A stretch of 57,033 bases of DNA. Source: Akkermansia sp. (lineage in GTDB: Bacteria; Verrucomicrobiota; Verrucomicrobiia; Verrucomicrobiales; Akkermansiaceae). Shown piece by piece: positions 27,401 through 34,050 of the stretch (position 1 is the first letter of the stretch; the number at the start of each line of letters is the position of its first letter). A program made the translations under genes and the position numbers. Under the pieces are notes generated by a model. That model was not told the DNA's origin, did no database searches, and worked only from the letters and a program-made list of their open reading frames with translations. The stretch is taken from NCBI GenBank assembly GCA_030535875.1, contig JAUNRC010000010.1, forward strand, positions 1 through 57,033, in the 5' to 3' direction.

Positions 27401-27662
27401 CATTCTGATGACATCTTTCGCCTTCATTCTGGGTTGCGTACCGCTGCTCACGGCAGAAGGCTCGGGAGCTCTCGCCCGCAATGCTATCGGCGTGGTCGTG
27501 GTCATCGGTATGAGCATAGCCACTGTGGTTGGTGTGTTCTTCATCCCCTGTTCCTTCGTCTTTATCATGAAGCTCTTCCGCTCCAAAGTAAAGAAAGCCC
27601 ATCATGGTGCCGACCCCGATGAGGAATATGCTTACGCTAAATTAGCTGAGAGTGAAGAGTAA
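24471..27662 (+). CDS. RND multidrug efflux pump, AcrB/MexB (HAE-1) type
   Basis: A 1063-residue proton-driven inner-membrane transporter exporting hydrophobic or amphiphilic compounds. It opens FFIKHPIIAGVISI, followed by SLPISQYPDIAP and SYPGANAQ, as in AcrB. The paired aspartates of the proton relay are in GLVVDDAIVVVEAVE (about residue 405), and the relay lysine is in LAAKNAILIVEFA (TM10). Both large periplasmic loops are present. It follows the double-adaptor gene and is closed by a strong terminator. The substrate cannot be read from sequence. Confidence 0.95.
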   Translation: MSPFFIKHPIIAGVISIVTTMLGVISMLSLPISQYPDIAPLTIMLSASYPGANAQEVADAVATPIELQLSGIQKMDYMNSTSSNNGSCSLNVVFEPGSDANTNQQLTYMRYSQATSQLPSTVSQMGVTIKQSSGLPLMIYAIDSPEGFFNPIDLTGYAYINLVDPTKRVKGVGDVMVFGGRYAVRIWLDSERMAQKGLTVDQVYNAVYQQNNINPGGSVGAEPMPDGQEFTFTIRNKGRVESIEEFGNIIVLQDRTQAVRLKDIARIELGSQSYSLAGRVNGRPATCLAIYQAADANALETVAALRELFAEKEKVMPEGMRGYTALDTTTTVSDSINEIIHTLFEALVLVALVVFLFLQGWRATLIPLIAVPVSLVTTFCFFPILGFSLNTICLLGMVLAIGLVVDDAIVVVEAVESHMENGMTPRQATFAAMKEVSGPVIAIALVLAAVFLPSVLLPGITGTLFQQFAVTIAVSMLISAFNALTLSPALSALMLKNKKEHKSLLTPFYNAFNKGYDWVADKFAATCGFLCRKLWISMPLLVGLTCLILPTSKQVPGGFLPSEDQGFLIAGVIMKPGVSLQRLVEETEPVEQTIMSDSSVDQVVSIIGMNLIIGVQTTNAMTYFVKLKDFAERPVMENGKHPTAEDIYKRINGKLVMCGADGMVFMTTPPAIPGVGTGNDITFVVEDREGQGVAELYRQMQRLETALKAHPAIANASDMMLPAVPQKGIAIDKDKCLAQGVDYAGANALLQCFNGSRFVNYYTQFGQQWQVYMQAAGINRTNTDQIANFYVGNNKGESVPLSTLVTITDIEDTEFVQHNNNYNSGKVSVKPADGYSSAQAMAAIEEVFDDVMDKTKFGYSYVDMSFQEKKVQDGLGLGAIFTLSGVFAFLIMAALYEKWTLPLAIFLSVPIAVLGAFAGLMFFKMTLDLYAQIGLVMLVGLAAKNAILIVEFAVLQMERGMGLIEAAVTAARMRLRPILMTSFAFILGCVPLLTAEGSGALARNAIGVVVVIGMSIATVVGVFFIPCSFVFIMKLFRSKVKKAHHGADPDEEYAYAKLAESEE

Positions 27663-27685
27663 ATCTCCCGGCACATATTTTCAGA

Positions 27686-27714
27686 AAAGAGCCGCATTTT
27701 GCGGCTCTTTTTTG
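27686..27714. terminator. Terminator between the RND pump and ankyrin genes
   Basis: AAGAGCCGCA (27688-27697), loop TTT, TGCGGCTCTT (27701-27710), then more Ts on the plus strand and an A-run before the stem. It is a perfect 10-bp stem and can serve both converging genes. Confidence 0.9.
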
Positions 27715-27744
27715 TATAGCAAGTAACATTTTAAGAGGAGCTTT

Positions 27745-29088
27745 TTACTCTTCCTCTTCGCGGTCGGGGTATTCCCATTGCGCACCGGCATCGAGCAAGA
27801 GCTGCCGGATAGTCTCATTCTCAGAGATTTTCAACAGCGGGTTACCATCGTAATCTGTCCCATGCACATTCGCCCCGCACTCAATCAGGTAGCGTACACA
27901 GTCAACGGAATCATTCATCACGGCTATCAGAATGGGCGTATAGCAAAACGACTCAGCCATTATGTTGACATCAGCCCCTTTTTCGACAAGAACGCGAGCC
28001 ATATCGAGCGAATTGTCACGCGCAGCAATCATTAAGGCATTGAATCCGTCATAGGCGGCACCATTCACATCCGCTCCCATAGCCAACAGCTTATCGAACA
28101 TCCGACGATTACCTTCTCCGATGGCATACATCAACGGCGTTAACCCATGATCACCGCCCGGAGATTCAAAATCAGCCCCGGCCTCCAACAACATGTACGC
28201 GATATCATCATGGCCGTTGGCAATGGCCTCGCCCAGCGCCGTATTGCCACCGAGCAAAGACGAATCCGGCCCGGCTCCCGCGGTCAAAAGTGCCTTCACG
28301 ACATCCTTATAACCGTGGCTTGCGGCATAGTACATCGGGGAGAATCCGACACGATGACAATATACCTCCGTATCCGCCCCGGCCTGAATCATCGCACAGG
28401 CTATACCCGTATAGCCCAGATAGAGAGCCTGCATCAGATAGCTTTCATCATAACCATCAAGCAGCGAAGCATTCTGTGGCGTTAACAACGACCGAACCTT
28501 CTCCTCATCGCCGCTCAGGATGGCACTTGCCAGCTCCTCATGCTCAGGCTGCACATCGGGCTTAAATCCCGCAGCAAGTAGTACGTTGATTCCCGCATGA
28601 GCTTTTTCCATCGCTGCATGTGAAAGCACATGGCGCCCGCGACCATATCCCTCGGGACAAAAGCACGACACGCCCACTTTCTGCAACACGCTCAGCACAT
28701 CCCGCTTTCCCTGAAGAGCCAATTTGTACAGGAATGTACCGCTGACACGTTGCAGATTCGCTCCTGCCGCAATCAATACGCGACATATATCTGCATGCCC
28801 CTCCACGGCAGCAAGCTCCAGCAGGCTACCATCTTTATGAGCACGGTCATCGGTACTTCCTGCTTTCAAACAATTTATCACCTGCTCAACATCGCCTTTC
28901 GATACAGCCGTATGAAAAACGAAATGACAACACTCGGGACTTAAACTCTTTAATTCTTGGACAGCAATGGGAGCTTGCTTTTTCGCACGCGATTCAGGCT
29001 CATCATTCACATGTTGATAAAGAGCAAGGCCACCAATGCTGACATTCAAAGACAAGAGAACCAAGCCGAAATAATGTTGAGATTGCAT
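27745..29088 (-). CDS. Ankyrin-repeat protein with N-terminal membrane anchor
   Basis: A 447-residue protein. An N-terminal hydrophobic segment (HYFGLVLLSLNVSIGGLALY) is a signal peptide or anchor. From about residue 60 to the end there are ten or more 33-residue ankyrin units, seen by repeats of G-x-T/N-x-L-x-x-A and LLxAGAD-type turns (LLEAGADFESPGGDHGLTPL, VLVEKGADVNIMAES). The repeats mediate protein binding; the partner is unknown. A TTG at 29103 is open upstream, but the ATG at 29088 lies 6 bases behind a TACACT -10. The gene is divergent from prfA. Confidence 0.88.
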   Translation of the reverse strand: MQSQHYFGLVLLSLNVSIGGLALYQHVNDEPESRAKKQAPIAVQELKSLSPECCHFVFHTAVSKGDVEQVINCLKAGSTDDRAHKDGSLLELAAVEGHADICRVLIAAGANLQRVSGTFLYKLALQGKRDVLSVLQKVGVSCFCPEGYGRGRHVLSHAAMEKAHAGINVLLAAGFKPDVQPEHEELASAILSGDEEKVRSLLTPQNASLLDGYDESYLMQALYLGYTGIACAMIQAGADTEVYCHRVGFSPMYYAASHGYKDVVKALLTAGAGPDSSLLGGNTALGEAIANGHDDIAYMLLEAGADFESPGGDHGLTPLMYAIGEGNRRMFDKLLAMGADVNGAAYDGFNALMIAARDNSLDMARVLVEKGADVNIMAESFCYTPILIAVMNDSVDCVRYLIECGANVHGTDYDGNPLLKISENETIRQLLLDAGAQWEYPDREEEE

Positions 29089-29094
29089 GATGCA

Positions 29095-29123
29095 AGTGTA
29101 CAAAACTCATATCGTGCTGTCAA
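29095..29123 (-). promoter_or_regulatory. Promoter of the ankyrin gene
   Basis: On the minus strand: TTGACA (29123-29118), 17-bp spacer, TACACT (29100-29095). The ATG at 29088 begins 6 bases later, which predicts a leaderless mRNA. Confidence 0.65.
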
Positions 29124-29165
29124 GATAAGGGATTATAACGAAGTGCGTGATAACACAGTTTGCGC

Positions 29166-29194
29166 TTGCGAGTGCTCCCGAAAGCGGCTAAAAT
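29166..29194 (+). promoter_or_regulatory. Promoter of prfA
   Basis: TTGCGA (29166-29171), 17-bp spacer, TAAAAT (29189-29194). The ATG at 29207 is 12 bases later, giving a leader of about 5 nt. Confidence 0.6.
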
Positions 29195-29206
29195 GAACTC
29201 CGAACA

Positions 29207-30280
29207 ATGGACTACGCACCTCTGATAGAAAAGCGCCGCACCCGACTTCAGGAACTCGAGACAGCCATTGCAGAGCCGACACTCTTCGATGACAGAACTC
29301 GAGCCGAAGAAATTATGCGAGAGCACCGCCGCACACAAGCCCTCCTGAATGACTGGGAAGAGCTGTGCAATGCGCGCCGTCAACTTGCAGAGGCCCGAGA
29401 GATGGCAAGCTCTGAGGATGAAGAACTCGCAGAGATGGCGGCTCTTGAACTGGAGGAACTTACACCCCGTATCTCTAAACTGGAAGAAGAGGTGCAGTAC
29501 AGCCTGCTGCCTCGCGACACAACGGAAGATCGCGATGCTATCGTGGAAATTCGTGCCGGAACCGGAGGTGATGAGGCCGCCCTCTTCGCCGGCAATCTGC
29601 TGGGGATGTACCAACGCTATGCAGAGAACCGAGGCTGGCGACTGGAAATCCTCGATGCCAGTCCGAATGATATCGGCGGATTTCGCGAAGTAACAGCCCG
29701 CATCAGTGGTGAAGAAGTGTTCCGATTCCTCAAGTACGAAAGCGGAGTACACCGTGTGCAGCGTGTACCGGCGACCGAAACGCAAGGGCGCATTCACACC
29801 TCAACGGCGACTGTCGCCGTCCTGCCCGAAGCCGAGGAAGTCGATGTGGAAATCCGCCCTGAGGACCTTCGCATCGAAACCTGTCGTGCGGGTGGAGCCG
29901 GCGGACAGCATGTGAACCGCACGGAGTCCGCCGTTCAGATTTTCCACCTTCCGACCGGCATCATGGTACGCTGTGAGGATGGACGTTCACAGATAAAAAA
30001 CAAAGAAACTGGACTTCGTATTCTGCGCGCCCGACTCTTTGAAATGAAACAGCGCGAAGCCCAGCAGAATTACTCCGCACAACGCCGGGCACTCATCGGC
30101 TCCGGTGGGCGTGAGGAGAAAATCCGCACCTACAATTTTCCGCAAAATCGCCTGACCGACCACCGAATCGGCTACACTGTTTACAATCTCGATATCGTTG
30201 TCAGCACCGGAGCTCTCGATGACATCATTTCCCACATGCAACATGCGGAAATGCAGGAACGAATGGAAGAATTGAAATAA
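29207..30280 (+). CDS. prfA: Peptide chain release factor 1
   Basis: A 357-residue class I release factor that reads UAA and UAG stop codons on the ribosome. The stop-recognition tripeptide is in RVQRVPATETQGR (P-A-T, the RF1 form), and the peptidyl-hydrolysis GGQ is in GAGGQHVNRTESAVQI. The coiled N-terminal domain is intact and length is normal. The prmC gene, whose product methylates the GGQ glutamine, follows 6 bases later, a conserved pairing. Confidence 0.97.
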   Translation: MDYAPLIEKRRTRLQELETAIAEPTLFDDRTRAEEIMREHRRTQALLNDWEELCNARRQLAEAREMASSEDEELAEMAALELEELTPRISKLEEEVQYSLLPRDTTEDRDAIVEIRAGTGGDEAALFAGNLLGMYQRYAENRGWRLEILDASPNDIGGFREVTARISGEEVFRFLKYESGVHRVQRVPATETQGRIHTSTATVAVLPEAEEVDVEIRPEDLRIETCRAGGAGGQHVNRTESAVQIFHLPTGIMVRCEDGRSQIKNKETGLRILRARLFEMKQREAQQNYSAQRRALIGSGGREEKIRTYNFPQNRLTDHRIGYTVYNLDIVVSTGALDDIISHMQHAEMQERMEELK

Positions 30281-30286
30281 CACGAC

Positions 30287-31213
30287 ATGAAAACCATTCA
30301 GGATATTCTCAGCACCGGCACGGCTTACCTCGAGGCCCGCGGCATCGAAGCTGCTCGCCACTCCATGCAGAGCCTGCTTGTTCATGTACTGGGTAAGAAC
30401 AAAACATGGCTCTATCTACACTATGACGACCCCTTAAATGAAGAGCAACTGGCACCCCTGCGCGAACTGCTGCGCGAGCGTGGCAAAGGGGTACCCCTGC
30501 AACATTTACTGGGTAGCTCGGAATTTTATCGTCGGGAGTTCAAGACGGACTCCCGCGCCCTCATTCCACGCCCCGAGACGGAAGAGCTGGTTGAGTTCGC
30601 GCTGAATATGGTCGAGCACAAGATTGGCATGAAGGTACTCGATATGGGCTGCGGCTCCGGCATCATCGGCATTACCCTTGCTCTTGAACTTCTCGCCCAT
30701 CGACCGGAAGTTGTCATGGCTGACATTTCGGAAGATGCTCTCTCCCTCACGCTCGAGAATGCAACATCCCTCGGAGCCAAGGTAAAGACCTATCGCAGCG
30801 ACCTCTTCTCCGCATGGCAGCAGCAGGAAGAAAATGCAGTCATCCCACCCTCCGGCTTTAACCTAGTACTGGCCAATCTTCCTTATGTGCCGGATCATGA
30901 ACAATTGGCACCGGAAGTTCTCCACGATCCCGCAACTGCACTTTACGGCGGCCCCGATGGGCTGGATGTCGTACGCCGATTCCTTGCTGAGCTTCGCCTA
31001 CATCTGGCACCGGACGGACTCGTGATGCTTGAGGTAGGACATGACCAAGGTGCTGCGACCTGCGCCATGATGCAGGAGCTCGGCTATGAGCGAGTCAGCG
31101 TTCTGACCGACATGAGCGGCAAGGCCCGTTTCCCCATTGGCTATGCCTCAGCAGCTTTTCTTTCACCCACTCAACCGGTTATTACGGAAATAACGGATTC
31201 TTCAGATGAATGA
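30287..31213 (+). CDS. prmC: Release-factor glutamine methyltransferase (PrmC)
   Basis: A 308-residue SAM-dependent enzyme that methylates the glutamine of the release-factor GGQ loop. The N-terminal helical domain (HLLGSSEFYRREF, then LIPRPETEELV) and the SAM site LDMGCGSGIIGITLA are typical of PrmC/HemK. The substrate-binding NPPY tetrad reads NLPY here (ANLPYVPD), replacing one proline. That is unusual for PrmC, so activity should be inferred from context rather than assumed. The gene sits between prfA and a membrane-protein gene that overlaps its end by 8 bases. Confidence 0.92.
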   Translation: MKTIQDILSTGTAYLEARGIEAARHSMQSLLVHVLGKNKTWLYLHYDDPLNEEQLAPLRELLRERGKGVPLQHLLGSSEFYRREFKTDSRALIPRPETEELVEFALNMVEHKIGMKVLDMGCGSGIIGITLALELLAHRPEVVMADISEDALSLTLENATSLGAKVKTYRSDLFSAWQQQEENAVIPPSGFNLVLANLPYVPDHEQLAPEVLHDPATALYGGPDGLDVVRRFLAELRLHLAPDGLVMLEVGHDQGAATCAMMQELGYERVSVLTDMSGKARFPIGYASAAFLSPTQPVITEITDSSDE

Positions 31214-31826
31214 CCAGTGGTACATCTATCCGATTGTGCGCCAATTCATCGCCGGACTGTCACGCTGTCTATGCAGCCTCATCGTCGTTTCAGCGCTCAT
31301 GGCACTGACGGAGTTTCTTCTGATGGCTGCGAGCGAAAGCTATTTACTCCCGGCACTCTTCTGCGGCAATCTTTCCGATATCCTCTTTGCTCTTATTTTG
31401 ATAGGGATGACCATAATCGCCGCTTGGTCACACCAAGTGTTGCTGGCAGGACGAGGCTTACTCCTGACAAGAATACTGTGCCATACAGCCATTATTCTCA
31501 GCATTGCTTACTTCATCTGTAGGCTCTATACAACCTTCACCGGCACAGCTCTGCTCATTCGGCAGGCCGAGGCGCCCTACATCATCTGGGGAATATTACT
31601 GTTAACAGCCATCCTCAATCTGGGTAACATGTCGGCAGCTCCCATCACCTCACGCGTGCTCTTGTTTGCCCTCCTCATCAGCACACTTGCAGTTATAATG
31701 TGCGAAGGTCCGGAATTGTGGATTTTCGGAATTGCTGCAAAAATCTTATTGCTCCTCATTTCTCTACCCATTTTCAAACGATTAGCAACTACTGCCGTCG
31801 CAGTTATTGCCATGCCGGAACCATAA
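31206..31826 (+). CDS. Integral membrane protein of unknown function
   Basis: A 206-residue protein with about six hydrophobic helices and short loops. I do not recognise it and see no catalytic motif. Its ATG overlaps the prmC stop by 8 bases, so translation is probably coupled. The next gene has its own promoter. Confidence 0.65.
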   Translation: MNDQWYIYPIVRQFIAGLSRCLCSLIVVSALMALTEFLLMAASESYLLPALFCGNLSDILFALILIGMTIIAAWSHQVLLAGRGLLLTRILCHTAIILSIAYFICRLYTTFTGTALLIRQAEAPYIIWGILLLTAILNLGNMSAAPITSRVLLFALLISTLAVIMCEGPELWIFGIAAKILLLLISLPIFKRLATTAVAVIAMPEP

Positions 31827-31863
31827 TACTCCCGACAATTATCCCCGACAAATAAAACTAAGC

Positions 31864-31892
31864 TTGCAAAATCACATATACCATGCTAATAT
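31864..31892 (+). promoter_or_regulatory. Promoter of the phosphatase-kinase pair
   Basis: TTGCAA (31864-31869), 17-bp spacer, TAATAT (31887-31892). The ATG at 31914 is 21 bases later. Just after the -10, GGTCG (31893-31897) and CGACC (31906-31910) can pair as a small hairpin, which would include a GGAG that might act as a ribosome site. Confidence 0.6.
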
Positions 31893-31913
31893 GGTCGGAG
31901 AAAAACGACCGAC

Positions 31914-34046
31914 ATGCAACGCAAGTTTCTCAGTTGGCTATTCCTACTTATATGTGCGGCTTTTGCCGTGGCGGGAGGACTGTCGTTCCTGCAATTTCAA
32001 CGACAGTCTGAGGCCAGAGCCAAAGATTTGATGAGCAGTCGTCTGCATGACCTCATGTTGTTGGAGCGTTACACTCAGGAAAGCATGCAGCATGTTGTGC
32101 AGATTAACGATGAAAGCACGTTAGAACGCACACGCGCCGTTGCAGAAATTATTCGACTCAATCCGGGCATTCTGAAAAATCAGGAAGAATTGCAGGGGTT
32201 ATGCAATGATTTAGGGGCAAAGCAATTATGCATTGCCGACGAACGGGGTGTCATTATTGCCGGTGTACCGAAGTCCATCCTCGGGTTTAACCTCTCAGAA
32301 CACGAGCAAAGCCGCCCTTTCCTGAGCTGCATCACCTCTCCGGGATATGAGCTGATTCAGCGTCCGCAAAGCAATGGCCACAGCGGTGAAATCATGCAAT
32401 ATGCCGGTGTTACGCGCCTCGATGCTCCCGGTCTGGTGCAACTTGGCTTTACAGCCCAGCACGAACAAATCGTCAGAGCCTCGGCTAACCTCGAGACTAT
32501 GGCCAAAAAGATTATGAGCGATGCCAAGGGGCACATCATCGCCTTCCGCGACGGCCAGTTGGCAAGCCGCTCAGGGTTCAACTTGCCGACTTCCACCCTG
32601 CTCTCGCTGCCCATCAACGCCGTAGGTGAAATTAAACTCGGAGGGAAAGACTATGCAACCTACGCCATTGAAGAAAACGGGCTGCGCCTTATTTCACTCA
32701 CACCTTGGAGAGAAATCACAAAAATCAGCTTCAAATCCCTTCGCGCGCTCCTGCTGAGCAACATCGGGCTCTTCCTGTTCATGTTCATCGTCGTATGGTT
32801 TCTCCTGCGGCGCTATGTGCTCAGAGGTATTCGGCTGATTAACCACTCACTGCGCCGCATAACAGAGGGCTATACGGAAGAACGGGTCAATGTAAGATTT
32901 ACTCCCGAGTTTACGAGACTTTCCACCGGCATCAATGCCATGGTAGACTCCCTCCAGGCATACGGAGAACAAAAACGCGAACGTCTGCAAAAAGAACTGC
33001 AACTTGCAGGAGCCATACAAAGCACTGTCATCCCCAACAAGTTCCCGGCATTTCCTAACCGTAAGGAGTTTGATATCTATGCAACCAGCAATCAGGCTCA
33101 GGTCGTAGGCGGGGATTTTTATGATTTCTTTATGCCTGACAGAGAGCACCTCTGTTTTATGCTCGGGGATGTAGCAGACTCCGGCATACCCGCTGCGCTC
33201 TTCATGATGAGAGCCATTTCCATCATCCGCGAACTGGCAAATACCGGAGCCACCCCTCAAAATGTGCTGACCAAAGCCAACAAAATTCTTTGTCGCGACG
33301 GCACGAACATGCGACTGTCGCTCTTCTATGGCCGCCTCAACATCACCAGCGGAGACTTCCGATTTGTGAATGCCGGTACACCGCAAGCTCTTCGACGACA
33401 GGTCGGAGGCTCGTTTGAAATGCTTTCCATGCGTTCAGGAGCTACTCTCGGCACCCACGCCGGAGCAGCCTATTCCGAGTGTCGAGTCACGCTACAACCG
33501 GGCGAGCGCCTGTTCCTGTATTCTCACGGGGTTCTTGCTGCGGCCGATTCCGAACACACGCCCTTCGGCGCGGCACGACTGCAAGACGTTCTTGCCGGCG
33601 ATGCTCTAACCATTACAGACATGCTGCGCCAAGTACGCACAGCCCTCCAACACTTCACCGGCAATATGGAACAAAACTGCGATATATCCATGCTTGCTGT
33701 TGAGTACAAAGGGATATGGAGCACTTACGCCGAAAAGACCGTACCGAACGAACGGTTCAACGAGCTGACCGAACTCCTTCAACAAAAACTCGAAGGCGAG
33801 CTGGCTGCCCCCGACAGCATAACGGAACTGCAAAAAGCGATGACCATCATTCAACAAGCTCTGCCCCCGACAACGCAGGTGACAATGCGACTGCGTTGCA
33901 ATGAACAAACAGCGCTGTTAACCATCATCTACAACCAAGCACAGTTCAATCCTCTCCTCGCGCAACCCGGTCTTGCCATCGACGATATCCGATTCTCTAC
34001 CGACAATCAACACAGCAGTACGCTCGAGCTGCGACAATCGCTGTAA
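31914..34046 (+). CDS. Membrane sensor with HAMP and SpoIIE-type PP2C phosphatase
   Basis: A 710-residue RsbU/SpoIIE-type protein phosphatase. One helix lies at about residues 8-27, a periplasmic sensor region spans about 28-280, a second helix about 282-303, HAMP about 305-355, a short coil, then the phosphatase about 370-590. Metal-binding aspartates are present in VGGDFYDFF (about 402) and GDVADSG (about 419). The family TDGV motif is SHGV (about residue 536), so one expected metal-ligand aspartate is histidine. The last 110 residues are divergent and unassigned. The gene is followed 4 bases later by a Ser/Thr kinase, so the two probably act on common targets. Confidence 0.87.
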   Translation: MQRKFLSWLFLLICAAFAVAGGLSFLQFQRQSEARAKDLMSSRLHDLMLLERYTQESMQHVVQINDESTLERTRAVAEIIRLNPGILKNQEELQGLCNDLGAKQLCIADERGVIIAGVPKSILGFNLSEHEQSRPFLSCITSPGYELIQRPQSNGHSGEIMQYAGVTRLDAPGLVQLGFTAQHEQIVRASANLETMAKKIMSDAKGHIIAFRDGQLASRSGFNLPTSTLLSLPINAVGEIKLGGKDYATYAIEENGLRLISLTPWREITKISFKSLRALLLSNIGLFLFMFIVVWFLLRRYVLRGIRLINHSLRRITEGYTEERVNVRFTPEFTRLSTGINAMVDSLQAYGEQKRERLQKELQLAGAIQSTVIPNKFPAFPNRKEFDIYATSNQAQVVGGDFYDFFMPDREHLCFMLGDVADSGIPAALFMMRAISIIRELANTGATPQNVLTKANKILCRDGTNMRLSLFYGRLNITSGDFRFVNAGTPQALRRQVGGSFEMLSMRSGATLGTHAGAAYSECRVTLQPGERLFLYSHGVLAAADSEHTPFGAARLQDVLAGDALTITDMLRQVRTALQHFTGNMEQNCDISMLAVEYKGIWSTYAEKTVPNERFNELTELLQQKLEGELAAPDSITELQKAMTIIQQALPPTTQVTMRLRCNEQTALLTIIYNQAQFNPLLAQPGLAIDDIRFSTDNQHSSTLELRQSL

Positions 34047-34050
34047 CCCC

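Noticed and set aside
25929-27605. A 558-codon open frame on the minus strand opposite the RND pump
   Set aside because: Shadow of a biased coding strand. It is rich in His and Gly without domain structure, and the pump protein is unmistakable.
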